From: Tolypeutes matacus
Lineage: Eukaryota; Chordata; Mammalia; Cingulata; Chlamyphoridae
Length of the DNA: 64,000 bases
Reading direction: 5' to 3'
NCBI GenBank assembly: GCA_026826555.1
Contig: JAKSZT010053883.1
Location: 28,139,763 to 28,203,762 of the forward strand
Position numbers and translations under genes: made by a program
Part shown: positions 10,766 through 21,890 of the stretch, piece after piece
Layout of the letters: each line of letters begins with the position of its first letter
Numbering within the stretch: the stretch's first letter is position 1
Notes under the pieces: generated by a model
Seen by the model: the letters and a program-made list of their open reading frames with translations, nothing else
Databases searched by the model: none
What the model was told of the DNA's origin: nothing

Positions 10766-11728
10766 CCACTCCTTTTCTAGACGGAGGGCTGAATCAGCTC
10801 TCTATAGTCTAAAAAGGCTACACTCAGCCAGAATTTGTGATAAAGGTGTTTTGCACCAGAGCTAAAATTTGGCAGCACAAATGTTCTTGAAATTCTCATC
10901 TCATTGTAAAAATAAAGAAACCTTAATTTCAAATTCTGGCAATTAGAATCATCTCTCTCATTCTCGGAGAAATAGGTTGCTTCTTGTCACAAATCACTCT
11001 TATTACCACTAATGTTTTACAATATTAGTGTATTTTCACCATGATGGTCCTGCTTCTGGTGTGGCCTCAGCTGGGATGGATTCAGTGTTTTTGCTCAATG
11101 GGCATTTATTAAGCACCAACTGGACACGGTCCCTGAACTGAGCTGGGCTGATGCTGGGTAAGCATTAGGCCTTGCCTTGGCTGCGTGCTGTGTGACCATA
11201 TCCCAAGCGAAGGCTGGATGTTGTCCCACCACCCTCCAGATAATTCACATCAAGGTGACCTGCATGTGTTTCCCGACTATCTCCAAGGTAAGCCTGAGAG
11301 GGGAGCTTCCCCTGAACCAGGACAAGCCCCTCCATGGTCACTGGTAAGGGCATCCCTACTCTGAGGCCCTGGCATAAGCTCTGTAAAGTCTGCCTGTTGT
11401 AGCAGTCCTGGACAGGGTCCGATCACCCTGACCTCCAAAGGGTCAGCCCTACACATAGCTTCTGCCTTCCTGTCTGCATTACCCTATGCATTTCTGCCTG
11501 AAGATGTTCTCTGGAGCTGGAGAGTGAGTGTGGGGGAGCTCCAAGAATGACCCTCCAACAATGAGGCACAGTATTGGGTGAATAAACAGCCCAGCCCCTC
11601 ACCTCTCAACTGGAAAATTCCAAAGTTTCTCAGTGTCTCCAGCAAGACTGAGCCTCAGTTACCCACAGGGATAGCCTGCTCATAAACTCACCCTTTCTTG
11701 GTTTTTCTCCTTTCCTTCTCTCACTCGC
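10766..11728. other. Mostly unclassified; MIR/L2 scrap at 11085-11165
   Basis: Only 'gggcatttattaagcaccaa' at about 11100 suggests an antisense MIR or L2 end. The remainder has no feature I can support. Confidence 0.5.
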
Positions 11729-12336
11729 TATATTAGTTAGCCAAAGGGGTGCTGATGCAAAGTACCAGAAATCTGTTGGCTTTTATAAAGGATATTTATT
11801 TGGTGTAACAGCTTTCAGTTACATGGCCCTAAAGAGTCTAACTCAAGATTACTTCCTTACCAAACTCTGTTGCCACATATTGAAGCAAGATGGTGGGCGA
11901 CGTCTGTGAGGGTTCAGCCTTCCTCTTCTCTCTTAAGGTTCCGTGGGTCCAGCTTCTTCTGATCTCAGCTGTAGCCTGGCATGGGGCTCGCTTTACAAGG
12001 TCAGCTGTAAACTATCAGGCGAATGGCTCATCTCTCTTCTAGGGGCCTCTGTCTATGGAGCATCTCTCTTCCTCTGTATATCTTCTCTGTGTATCTACTT
12101 CTCTGTGTCTCCTTGATTGAGTGTCTGTTTATATAGCGCACAAAGGGGGCAGGGACTCAAACTGAGTTGCCCTAAAGAGGTGGTTGAATCAAAGGCCTAA
12201 TCTTGATTTAATCAAGTAAACTTAAAGCCTTTGAATTTAAATCAATCAAAGGGGTATCATGCCCAGAGGAACAGACCAGTTTACAAACATAATCAATATC
12301 TCTTTCTGGAACTCATAAATGATCTCAAACTGCCAT
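11729..12336 (-). mobile_element. ERVL-type solo LTR
   Basis: Same LTR family as 32257-32883 and 52123-52721, in antisense: 'ttagccaaaggggtgctgat', 'ggcttttataaaggatattt', 'acaaggtcagctgta' and 'agaccagtttacaaacataa'. Starts TATATTAG where the relatives start TGTATTAG, so the terminal TG/CA is mutated. No clear 5-bp target duplication. No internal viral genes. Confidence 0.85.
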
Positions 12337-12514
12337 ATTGCCCCCACTCTTTCACCTTGCTAATTACAATTAACAGTCAAAGAAACTTCTTGCACACAAG
12401 TCTTGTTTGGGGACGGGGAGGGAAGGTTGGGTGGGAAAACCCAGACCAAGGCACCCTTATATTAGCTTATTTAACCCCCACAGCCACCATGCAGAGGTAA
12501 GCTTCATTATTCTC

Positions 12515-12980
12515 AGTATTGAAATTCATTCATTAAATACCCACCTATGCCAAGGCTGTGTTGGCATCCATACCTGATCCCTGCCCTCATAGGGCTTACA
12601 CTCTAGACCGAAAGAAGACATTAAACAAAAAATCACATAAGTAAATAGAAAGTTATTATTGTGGTAAGTGCTGCCAGTGAGAGGTACCTGGGGCTTTAAG
12701 AATGTAAAATAGGTGTATTTGATCTAGTCAAGGAGATCAGGGAGGGCTTCCCTACAGGAGAAATACTTAAGGTGAGGTCAGAAAGAGGAGTAGAATCTAA
12801 CTATGGAAAGGAAAATGGAAGATGGAAAGGAAAAGTTATTTAGAGCAATAAGAACAACTTGAATAAAAGGTGAAACTGAGGCAAACAGGGATTAAGGTCT
12901 TACACATATTAAATGGTTGGAAGAGGGTTTCGATTCAGATTTAAAGTAAAAAGCCAAGCTCTTTAAACTATACCCAACCA
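12515..12980 (-). mobile_element. L2 LINE 3' part, then MIR scrap
   Basis: Antisense L2: 'aaattcattcattaaatac', 'gccctcatagggcttacact', 'gggagggcttccctacagga' and 'gaggtcagaaagag'. From about 12885 an antisense MIR remnant ('gatttaaagtaaaaagccaa') follows. Confidence 0.75.
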
Positions 12981-13949
12981 CTGGGATGGAGATGGGTGAG
13001 CTGGAGTGGGAGGAGACTTGTTCTCATTATCCATATTGCAAAAGCAGTAACTACAAACTTCCTTTCCATAGGGAACCCCGCAGGGCATTTAAGCTAACTC
13101 AATTCTTTTTTTTTTTTTTTCTGCTGGATGTCTATAATACTCAGTTGCAGTAAGGCTTTCAAGATACATGAAGTTTTATAGCATTTGTATTTTAAGGATT
13201 TAGGGCAAATACATTTTTTTTTCTACTTGATAAAAAGAAAATTAGCACTTAAAAGGTTCAAAAATATATTGATTGATTTTTTTTTTTTTACATAAATAAA
13301 TTATATTGATTTTTAGGATTTAACAGTTGAAAAAACCCTTTCCGCTTCCACTGGAGGCAAAACTGAACAAAATGTTAGTTAAATAGAGATAGCAGCATTT
13401 CTAAGAAATCTGTTGCCAGCATCATATACCATCTATGCTACAGGATGTCAAATAGAATCTTGGTTCAATTACTGGATTCTTTCTTTCCTATATGATCAGT
13501 TACAGAATTTCTGCTTTACATCTCTGATTCATAAAACTGGGAGTCCACTTTTGGAAAATACATCTGACTGATTCTTCGGTCACGATTTAACTCAATTCTT
13601 AAACAGGGAATTACAAATCTATGTAAATTTATCTGTTGCGTATGGAGGGGAAGCATCTAAAAGGGTTCTGAGTGGATGCTCCCAAACCACTGAGGGGAGG
13701 GGCATCTTCCCAATCTTATTTCACTGCAACTGCCTCCAAGGTAGCAGCAGCCTTTGTGGGAAGGGGAGTGGGGGTTTCTTAGGTGATGCTAGACGGGAAG
13801 GGAGTGGTCTCTGGTATCCAGGGTTATAGACTTGTATCTCAAAGCAAACACCCAAAAAGTATACTGTCAAGGAAAGGTGAAATCTGGAATGGATAAGGGT
13901 CTTTTTTAATTCTGGTTAGTATGTAAACCCTGTAAAAGATGTATGCTCC
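12981..13949. other. No gene seen; AT-rich, possible conserved non-coding DNA
   Basis: Contains long T runs near 13107-13121 and 13279-13290 and an AT-rich middle part (13125-13640) without repeat ancestry that I recognise. It could be constrained non-coding sequence; only cross-species alignment would tell. Confidence 0.45.
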
Positions 13950-14627
13950 TGTTATCAGAGCTGGTGTCCAGTTTCTTGTCTTTGTCTCAAGAAAGAATTC
14001 AAGGACGAGTGACAAATTAATTAGGCAAGCAGAGCATTTATTAGGGGGGTAAAGCAAGAGAACAGAAGTATACCCTCAGACATGGGGACAAGCTTTCTCA
14101 AGGGAGAGAAATGCGAAGTTCTGCCCTGGGATCCCCTGTTTTATGGGTCACAGGGTTCCAGGGTCTGCAATGACTGACACATTTGAGACAAAGCAGGGAA
14201 TCTCTATTTGGTGTTTGATTCTTTTAGGGGGTTAGAGGCTGCTGAACCCTGGTGATTGGCTTCTGGCTGCTGTCCACAAGCTCTGCAGGGTGTGTTGGCA
14301 GTCAGTGATTGGCCTCTGGTCACTGTCCACTAGACGGGAGATAGCCTGAATGTGGATGGGGTAGTGGTAGAGCCCTTCCTACCCCTTCCCCGCTTCCCAC
14401 CATGTAATGGTGTTGCTGGCTGCCTTCTGACAATGCAGGCCTTGGGTGTGTGTGCTTGTAAGTTGTCCCTTCCTAAGTTACTTGTGTGAGTCAGCAGGCT
14501 GATGTAAGTTAGCAGGCCATTGCCTCAGCCTGTGTAAGTTAGCAGGCCATTGCCTCAGTTTCTGTTTGTGTGGCTTATTAGGTTTTCTGCCCCTTTCCTC
14601 CTTAGGTCCCTATTCTATCCTGCCTCA
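13950..14627 (-). mobile_element. ERV1-type solo LTR, 4-bp target duplication
   Basis: On the minus strand the element starts TGAGGCAG, as does the LTR at 58778, and ends with 'gctctgataaca'. It is flanked by CTCC at 13946-13949 and 14628-14631, a 4-bp duplication typical of gammaretrovirus-like integration. Length 678 bp. It has a 30-bp-period tandem repeat in what would be U3 (14503-14558). It is a solo LTR; no gag, pol or env remnant lies next to it. Confidence 0.85.
14503..14558 (-). repeat. Tandem repeat in LTR U3
   Basis: A 26-base unit starting 'tgtaagttagcaggccattg' occurs at 14503-14528 and 14533-14558 with no mismatch, separated by 4 bases; a decayed third unit lies just upstream near 14470-14500. 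Repeated U3 segments often act as retroviral enhancers, but activity here is inference only. Confidence 0.9.
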
Positions 14628-14631
14628 CTCC

Positions 14632-15239
14632 CATGGTAACAACAAGGAAGATGCAAACAAAAAATAATAAACTATAGGATTAACCAAGAGTAGTGGAAGC
14701 AAAAAAGCCTTGATAAACTCAGTTCCAGAGAGTAATGAGCCATTCATAGGTGAGCAGAAAATAATGGCAGCTTCCATACCTGGGAACAGAGACCTTGTCT
14801 TGACACAAGTGGGTAGAGAAACAAGTCTACCACAGACAAAGATCATTTTGAGGGATGAGGAGAAACAAGCCAAATCTCAAGTGTGAATATGAGATAGCAA
14901 GAAATATTGGAATATGGAATAGCTCCAAACATAAAGACAAATCACTTTTCCCAAATATCCACCATCCGCCCTTCTCCCCAAATTTTTCTGAGTAAGCCAG
15001 TAGTGGGAATGCAGATGTAGAGAAGTTTGTGCAGTCTTGTGGAGCTTGGATTTTGGTGCCCTGCTGGAGATGACTCCAAAAGTGATCCAAAGCCATTGAA
15101 GTTGCAACCCAACCCCCTTCCATCTCAAAGCTTGAAATATCAAAGAGATCAGTGCCTTAGGAGATAGAGGTTCAGCTGAGAGGCAAAGGGGGATACCCTT
15201 GGTTTTATGTGAAACCAGAAGGGAAGTCAATCTAATTAA
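14632..15239. other. Unclassified; possible L1 5' flank
   Basis: No gene. The AT-rich, purine-biased sequence leads into the L1/HAL1-like region at 15240 and may be its 5' part, but I see no diagnostic motif. Overlapping minus-strand frames at 14625-15242 are not convincing. Confidence 0.4.
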
Positions 15240-16385
15240 CACTGCAGCACAGCCCCTTCCCTCAAATCACTTCTTAATAAAATCTGAATTTTACCTGACA
15301 GCCACATGACAGAGGAAAAGACTTGTGCTTTCTGTGAAAACCAAAATAAAACAACAAAAATTATCTTTCCATATCCATTTTTGTATGCAATATCTGGCAC
15401 AAAATCAGAAATTGCAGCACAAGTGAAAAAGCAGGAAAATGTGATCTATAATAAAGAGAAAAACAGCCAGTGTGTAAGTAGTTTCATAGAAGACTCAAGT
15501 GTTGGAATTAGTATTCAAGGACTTTAAAATAACTATTATAAACATATTAGAGAATTTTCAGGAAAAGATAGAGAATATGAAGAGAAGAAGAATAGCAGGA
15601 AAGAAATGGAAACTGAAAAAAACGGAAATGTGTAGAACTGAAAATTTCTTTATGAAATTAAAAGTTGATTTTATGATTTAACAACCAATTGGGCATAACA
15701 GAAGAAAGGAATAGTAAGCTTGAAATCATATCAGTAAAAATTCCCCAAACTGAAATACAGAGCAAAAACACAGAAAGAAAAGGGCTGAACAGAACATGAG
15801 TGACCTGTGAGGTAATATAAAATGATCTAACATACACATAACTGGAGTCTCAGAAGAGAAGAAAGAAAATGGGACAGAAAAAAAAATACTTGAAGACATG
15901 ACTGAAATTTTTCAAACTCGATAAAAAATAATATCAACCCACAGGTCCAAGGAGCCTACTAAACCCCAAAGCAGATGAATATAAAGAAAAGCACACATAA
16001 TCACATTGTATTGAAAACCAAAATGAAGGGAACATCTTTAAAGTGGCCGGAAAAAAGATACACACATGCAAAGAAATGTTGCTGACTTTTTATGAAAAAC
16101 AATAAAGCCCAGAAGAGAATAGGACAATGTCTTGTAAGTATTAAGCAAAAGAATCAAAACTGTGAAACTAAAATTGTATATCTAGAGATAATGTCCTTCA
16201 AAAATGAAGGTGAAATAAAGACATTTTTATTTAAATAAAAGCTGAAAAGATTCAACACCAGGGAACCTACACTACAAGAAATGTTAAAGGGAATTCTTCA
16301 GGCTGAAGGGAAATTATACCAAAGGAAATTCAGAATGAAGAGATCTGGAAATATGTGAGCAAATATAAAAGACTATCTTTTATTT
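15240..16385 (+). mobile_element. Old L1 / HAL1-like ORF1 region
   Basis: A-rich strand with the order of an L1 ORF1 to inter-ORF region: 'acccacaggtccaaggagcc', 'aaagcccagaagagaa', 'ttcaaaaatgaaggtgaaat', 'ctacaagaaatgttaaaggg' and 'cttcaggctgaaggg'. Frames of 60-73 codons at 15306-15681 are ORF1 scraps broken by stops. HAL1 elements carry only ORF1, so either L1 or HAL1 fits. Confidence 0.75.
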
Positions 16386-16514
16386 TTGTTATCTCCTTAA
16401 ACATTCATATAGGGGTTCTCTCTCTCTCTTGTCCATCCTTCATAGCTCCTAAAGTTATCTAAAAATATGGCCAACTTTGTTTTCTGTTTTTAATCCTTCA
16501 GTGGTTCATCATCT

Positions 16515-16645
16515 AAAATAATGATATCTTGGGGGCACGGATGTGGCTCAAATGGTTGGGCATCCGTCTCCCATATGGAGGGACCAGGGTTCGATCCCCG
16601 GGACCTCCCGGTAAAAATAAAATAAAATAAAATAATGATATCTTA
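16515..16645 (+). mobile_element. Monomeric DAS-type SINE with exact target duplication
   Basis: The tRNA-like head has an A-box-like 'tgtggctcaaatggttgggc' and a B box 'ggttcgatcccc', followed by an (AAAAT)n tail. The 16-bp target duplication 'aaaataatgatatctt' is exact at 16515-16530 and 16630-16645, so the element itself is about 16531-16629. The perfect duplication suggests a fairly recent insertion. Confidence 0.92.
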
Positions 16646-16839
16646 AGTTCCTTACTCTTGACCATGGATTCAAGACTCTTCATTTTGAGCGTCACTTTGT
16701 GTCTACAGACTCATCTCTGGCTACCACTACTGATGGGCATACACACACATACACCCACATGCAGGCTTATACACAGAAGACTTTCACCCTAGCCAAGCTG
16801 AAATATTTGAAGTAACCTATCTGTGCCAACTTCCCCAGG

Positions 16840-17000
16840 CCACCAGACCTTGCATTTGCTGCCCCATCTGTCTAGCATGTTCTAGCAAAATCCTTTCAGT
16901 CTGACTCTCTTCTAATCTTCCTGCAAAACTCAGTCAGAGTCACACTGAATGGACATGTGTCATTATTTTGTCTTAGTGTCTTTGAGCAATGTTCCTATGT
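16840..17000 (+). mobile_element. L2 LINE fragment
   Basis: Degraded 3' L2 order: 'ccttgcatttgctgccccat', 'agcatgttctagc', 'cttcctgcaaaactcagtca'. Confidence 0.55.
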
Positions 17001-17004
17001 TTGA

Positions 17005-17475
17005 AAGTTAATAATCTTCTAAGTCCTCTTACAGAAGCCCAATTTCCCAGGCTCCCTTGCAGCCAGGATAACCTAGGCTCCACCAATTAGACACATCTGC
17101 ACCAGGCTTTGAATAAGAAGCTTATGACCTGTAGAATCAGGCACTTCGTGGAATTTTCCTTGTTTTCTCTGGTAGCTACATCCAGTTTCCAGAGACATCA
17201 GCATCGGGGAGTCTAAGGGTAGTGTTCAACACCTAGTATCAGTAGAGTTGGTCTCGTGAGCTGCCATGTCCATTCCCAGGCAGAAGGGCATGATGTTTCC
17301 ACATTGAAACAATTTTTCAGTATGATCTTGGGTGTTGTTTCTAAATGCATAGTCTCTAGGCATTATTATCTGGCCTTCCTAGAGGTTCTCCCAGCTATCT
17401 AATATCCTTTCTAAATTTCTTTCCTGTTTAGCCAGAGTACATTTATGCTGTTTGCAACTAAGAATGTTGACATCT
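17005..17475 (+). mobile_element. Ancient LTR, family uncertain
   Basis: Resembles an old mammalian LTR: 'cccaggctcccttgcagcca', 'tccaccaattagacacatct', 'gcattattatctggccttcc' and 'ctatctaatatcctttctaa'. Boundaries and exact family are not certain. Confidence 0.45.
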
Positions 17476-17574
17476 TCCTAAGTCTCCTTCTTTCTGCCAT
17501 CTCCCACCAACCATCTCCTCTATATACACACAGGCATAAGAGTCATTCCTATTTCTTAGCTCCCATAGCAGCCC

Positions 17575-17745
17575 TCTCTCCCAGGGACATTATGGTGTCT
17601 TGTACTGGTTTATTTATATGTGTCTCCCCCACTATGTTGTGAACTACTTGGAAGCAAGTACATAACCTCATTCATTTCCATCTCTTCCCTGAGTGCCTAG
17701 CAGAGTGCTTAGACTGGCATAGAAGAAATGCTTAGAAGGTGTTGG
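17575..17745 (+). mobile_element. L2 LINE 3' end
   Basis: 'ctatgttgtgaactacttgg' then 'gagtgcctagcagagtgctt' and 'agaaatgcttagaaggtgtt', the usual L2 terminal order. Confidence 0.65.
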
Positions 17746-18534
17746 TTCATTACATGTGCAGTGAAGGTAGTATCTCCAAGTACCCACAGAAGAGAAAATG
17801 TAGAACCTTTTTTTTTTTTTTCAAAATTCATGTTAAGAGCAATTGCAACAGGATCAATCTCTTCTCTCTTCCTAATAGGGTATTGAGATTGGTACAACAA
17901 AGGAGTGTGTAGACAGTTGTATCTGTAACTCAAAAAAGCATGTGGTAAGGTCATTGGTCCTTAAGAGCAAGATGGTACAAAGCTGCTGTATCAATAAGCA
18001 GTTGGTTGAATGTTGGGATCTTCCTACTATGCTCAGTGGACAACCCTGTCATGCTCAGCACTTTCGGAAAATACCAGAGACATATTGAATCTATTTACGT
18101 AAGACAGAAATTAGGACTATTTTTATGGATAACTCTGTGCAATGCTATACTGGTAAATGGTTAACAATTGGCTTTTCCAAGAGGAGAAAAGCCCCTAATT
18201 TGTAGCATTTTCCAGTTTCCATGTTGTATATACTCTCATCATGGCTGATTTCAAGCAACCAGTATAAGGGCTTGAGTATAGAGTTGGAAAAATATACCCA
18301 GTAATACACCATTCTATAGTATTTCCACCATAAAGACCAATAACCACAGGAGTATAAGTGATAGCAAAAGGTAGTAAAATATAAACAAAGTGATAAGTTT
18401 TGAGTATTTATTGCTTTTGTTTTAAAATATAATTAATTGTACATTTATATAATTTGACTTTTAATAATGGCTATGCTTAGTGACTCGTGTACAAAATTGC
18501 TAAAAATTTAATTAGACTTCTGTGAAGTGGTGTG
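17746..18534. other. No gene or named repeat seen
   Basis: Includes T15 near 17808-17821; otherwise unclassified. Confidence 0.5.
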
Positions 18535-18715
18535 GGCTAGGCCAGCACACCACTGACTCTGTGCCAGCCCTTTGGCCTCATCCAATCTTCACAACCTGGC
18601 CCTGATTTATTAAGAACGGTGTTTCTCACCCTGTACGAAAGAAAGGGAAGCAGAGGCTTTATGTAGATGAGGGACTTGGCCAAGGTCATACTTGTAATTT
18701 CTGGCAACTCTTGGA
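18535..18715 (-). mobile_element. MIR SINE
   Basis: Antisense MIR: 'cctcatccaatcttcacaac', 'gatgagggacttggccaagg', 'tcatacttg'. Confidence 0.7.
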
Positions 18716-18717
18716 CT

Positions 18718-19010
18718 GATAAAAATAATAGCTAAAATTTGGGAATGCATACTGCATGTTAAGTACTGTGATAAGCATTTTACATAACCCATTTAATTCT
18801 CATCACAGCCCTATGAAATAGGCTTTATAATTTTTTCCCTTTCCTAGATTTAACAAAAAAAAAAAAAAAAAAAAAAAAAACTTGAGAGATGTTGAGTAAT
18901 TGCCCAAGGAAACACAGCTGTTGAGCACTAGAGTGAGGCTCCAAACCCAGGCAGTCTAACTCCAAAGCTCATGCTCTTAACCAGTATCTCTAGTGCCTCA
19001 CATTTGCTGA
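18718..19010 (-). mobile_element. MIR SINE with internal A26
   Basis: Antisense MIR: 'aaaataatagctaaaatttg', 'cccatttaattctcatcaca', 'cccaggcagtctaactcca' and 'catgctcttaaccagtatct'. A pure A26 run (18855-18880) occupies the site where the MIR consensus is a short A-rich 'gaggaaa' stretch, so it is a later expansion. Confidence 0.9.
18855..18880. repeat. A26 homopolymer
   Basis: Uninterrupted run of 26 A within the MIR. Such a run is unstable and prone to sequencing error. Confidence 0.9.
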
Positions 19011-19329
19011 TTCTACACCACACCATTGTCCCTTCGCTATCGAGCTGAGACAAAAGTACCCACTTTTTTCTACAATGCTTAGCTTCACTCTGTGCATATT
19101 GGATCATTCCATATCTTTTGTCAAAATCCCATTATAATAAGAGTTTTTTAGTTAATTTTCCAATGGTGAGGAGATATTTGACCCAAGCCATTATAGTCTT
19201 TTAGCAACCAATGACCTCTGCTTTCAAAGGGATCAGAACTGATATCCAGAAGGAAATCCAGAGCCATAAGATGGTCTCTTGCCTCATGGAACTAGACTCA
19301 CTTTGTAACACATGGTACTTATTCATTAT

Positions 19330-19420
19330 CTTGCCTCTTACATTCATTTGTTCATTCATCAAACATTTACAAAGAACCCATTGTGTGCCAGGTACTGTGT
19401 GAAATTTCCAGGGCCGTGTA
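19330..19420 (-). mobile_element. MIR or L2 end fragment
   Basis: 'attcatttgttcattcatca' and 'cattgtgtgccaggtactgt' fit an antisense L2/MIR 3' terminus. Confidence 0.6.
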
Positions 19421-20934
19421 ATCCATTAGGTACTATCAGAACAGGTCCGATGACCCGCAAGCTTTTCGTGGGCTTATAAAAATATTTGAGACCTGAAAAT
19501 AATTAATATCATCATTAAAATACAAAGACTGCAAAATTAAATCAACAAACATTTAGTTGAGTGTATACAAAGTACAGCCTTATGTCAACTTGTCAACTGC
19601 CTTCAACACAACTCTTATATGGTTTTATATAAATTATATATAAACTGTATTTAATGTGATAGTGGCGTTTTAATAGGTTTGATTTTAAATAAGACAGGTC
19701 TCTAAATCAAGAGTACCTAAGGCCTATCAAGGTCATAAAACAATCCAGAGGTGCTAGAGAAACAAAGTTGCATAAGACCTAATCTCTGGCTTCAAGGGAG
19801 TCTAATCGTGTGTTTTGTTCGTTCACTTGTCTATTTTTATGTTCTATCCATGAGCTCACAGAAGACAAGGATTTTGTCCTGTGTTTTCTTGTTAAACTCC
19901 ACAGTCCCTATACCTAGACAGAGCTGTGTTAAGAATAGTATTGAAAATGTTGGCTAGACAAATACAATCAGGTTAGTACAATGATCTATACTCTAAATTT
20001 TGAGCAATCCATGAAAACACAGAAAAGTCATTTTCTTGCATCCCTTTGCACACACACACACACACTTTTACACACACAGGCACTCTCTTCCCCACCCACT
20101 AAACTCCACAATAGATGAAAGGAGAAGAGGAAATTAACATTAGTGAGTAGCAACAAAGCACCAGCTACTGCAATGGGTACTTTTCATAAATTAAATATGC
20201 AACATGTAAATATTCCCCATGCTTGCTACTAAGAATTAGCTGTCATTCTTTCTCGAAGTATCTGTATGCTTTATCCAGCTTTCATTTGGGATCCCTGTTG
20301 CATATCCTCTTGCATGCCAAATGCAAGACACACAATCACAAAGGGCATTGACAATTTCAGGCAGATTATAAAACAAGGGGGAAGCAGTCACCAGAAAAGG
20401 AGCTAAATTTCTTGAAATCCAACCTGCTGCTCACTTAAATGAAATGTTTATCTCTTCCACACTTATCATCAGTTCATTCGGATTCCTGGACCAATCTTGT
20501 CACTTCAGGCAGCTTTAATGGCTTTCATTTATGCTAGCTCAATGCTGCATTTCCTGAACTGGTCCTTCACCATCAGGCACCCCGAGTCTTCCTCATTCTC
20601 ACAGAGTGGAAACATTTCCATGGTCCAGAGAAATCGCACTTTGGAGCGCTGCATTACTCTTGTGTCAGCATTCCATGTACTGAAAGTGATTATTTCAGGA
20701 AGATGGATTTAAAGCTGCTCAAAGCCCAGGAGAAGAAAAAAGAGGAGTATGAAGATCTCAGGGACATGGGAAAATGGCCGAAGGCCTAGAGTCCACTCCG
20801 GATTTGACCAACACAGCATTATAGGACTAGTTTGAGTAATGTGGTTTTAAGAAACACTTGCATAGCATTATATAAATATGAATTTAAGTATACTATTGGG
20901 CTTTTTTCCTTCCTTGGCTTCAAGATAAATTTTT
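19421..20934. other. No gene; L2 scrap at 19815-19960; possible conserved non-coding part
   Basis: A plus-strand L2 3' end is likely at 19815-19960 ('gagctcacagaagacaagga'). A (CA)n run lies at 20048-20083. The 20200-20560 part lacks repeat ancestry and looks constrained in composition, but I have no alignment to prove it. The frame at 20497-20712 is not supported. Confidence 0.45.
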
Positions 20935-21118
20935 TAAATTTAGCATTCATTGGGCACTAATTATGTTGCCAGGCACTGTGCTAAGAGATTTCTGTTTGTT
21001 ATCTTGACAACAAACAAACAAACCTATGAAGGAAATGACTTGCTCAAGATTGCACATCTTGTAAGTAGCACAAGCTGGATGAGACTCCAGTTTGTCTTTC
21101 TCCAAAGATTTGCTTTTA
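20935..21118 (-). mobile_element. MIR SINE
   Basis: Antisense MIR: 'gcattcattgggcactaatt', 'ccaggcactgtgctaagaga', 'aaatgacttgctcaagattg'. Confidence 0.8.
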
Positions 21119-21690
21119 GCACTTAACAAATACTTATGGAGCCCCATAGTAGAGCCAGAGGGAAAGACAGACACGTAAATTGTTAAGTTCCACATAGCAT
21201 GCCAACCTGCTGTAAAAGAGACATGAGCAGAGTTCTGAGAGAGAATGGGGGTGGGGGTGTAGAAGAGGTGGACTGCAGCACATTCCTCCTGGAGAGAGGG
21301 GACTGGGAGGCTTCACAGAGGAGGTGACAGTTGAAGTAGGTGTTAATACTGGAGTTTGAGTTTTCCAGGAGAATAACAAACGGAATGGCATTTGAGCCAG
21401 TAGAGTTGTGTGGGAAAAGGCCCTGGAATGCTCAGAAAATGAGTGAGAGGGGCATTCAAAATGGCTGGAATGTAGGATGAGTGGGGAGATCTCATAAGAC
21501 AAGGGCCTGGAGAGGTAAACCAAAGCTGGGGCTTGGAGTTTTCGTAGGCAATTAGCATGAGCAGACATGGTGGGAAGGGACCTTGGACAGCCAAGAAGAC
21601 ACTGAAGAAGGAGGACCAGTAAGGAGGCAGTGTGGAACAGACAGATGAGGAATAGAAAGTCCTGAACTAAGGCAGCTACTGTGGAGATGG
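21119..21690 (-). mobile_element. L2 LINE 3' part
   Basis: Antisense L2: 'ggcttcacagaggaggtgac', 'ttttccaggagaataacaaa', 'gccttggacag'-like decay. On the minus strand the order 'tgtcacctcctctgtgaagc' matches the usual L2 3' end. A 201-codon minus-strand frame at 21134-21739 lies mostly in this untranslated tail and is therefore spurious. Confidence 0.65.
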
Positions 21691-21696
21691 AAAGGA

Positions 21697-21890
21697 TGGA
21701 AGTGGTTCTTAACTGTAAGTGTACAGTAAAAAAAATCACCAGGGAAATTATCTAAAATTGCCGACTCTGAGACCTTTCCCAAGATACTGGAATTCACTAT
21801 ATCTGGAGGAGGACTCTAAAACCTGCATTTTAACAAGCACCCCAGGTGATTCTGATGCACATGGTGCACAGACAACTCCTTGTGAGGTAT
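21697..21890 (+). mobile_element. MER5-like hAT DNA transposon
   Basis: 'gtggttcttaactg' at one end and 'caccccaggtgattctgatg' near the other are the MER5-type termini. Non-autonomous and long dead. Confidence 0.65.

Noticed and set aside
10192..10812. 206-codon plus-strand frame
   Set aside because: Half is Lys/Arg/Glu from a GA tract and half Ser/Leu/Pro from a TC tract; simple-sequence artefact.
16531..16629. tRNA gene (A and B boxes present)
   Set aside because: A-rich tail, exact target duplication and other copies of the same sequence show it is a SINE; no tRNA cloverleaf stem pairing or terminator expected of a real tRNA gene.
21134..21739. 201-codon minus-strand frame, the second longest in the window
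   Set aside because: Most of it coincides with the untranslated 3' end of an antisense L2, and the peptide is Ser/Leu/Pro-rich with no domain.
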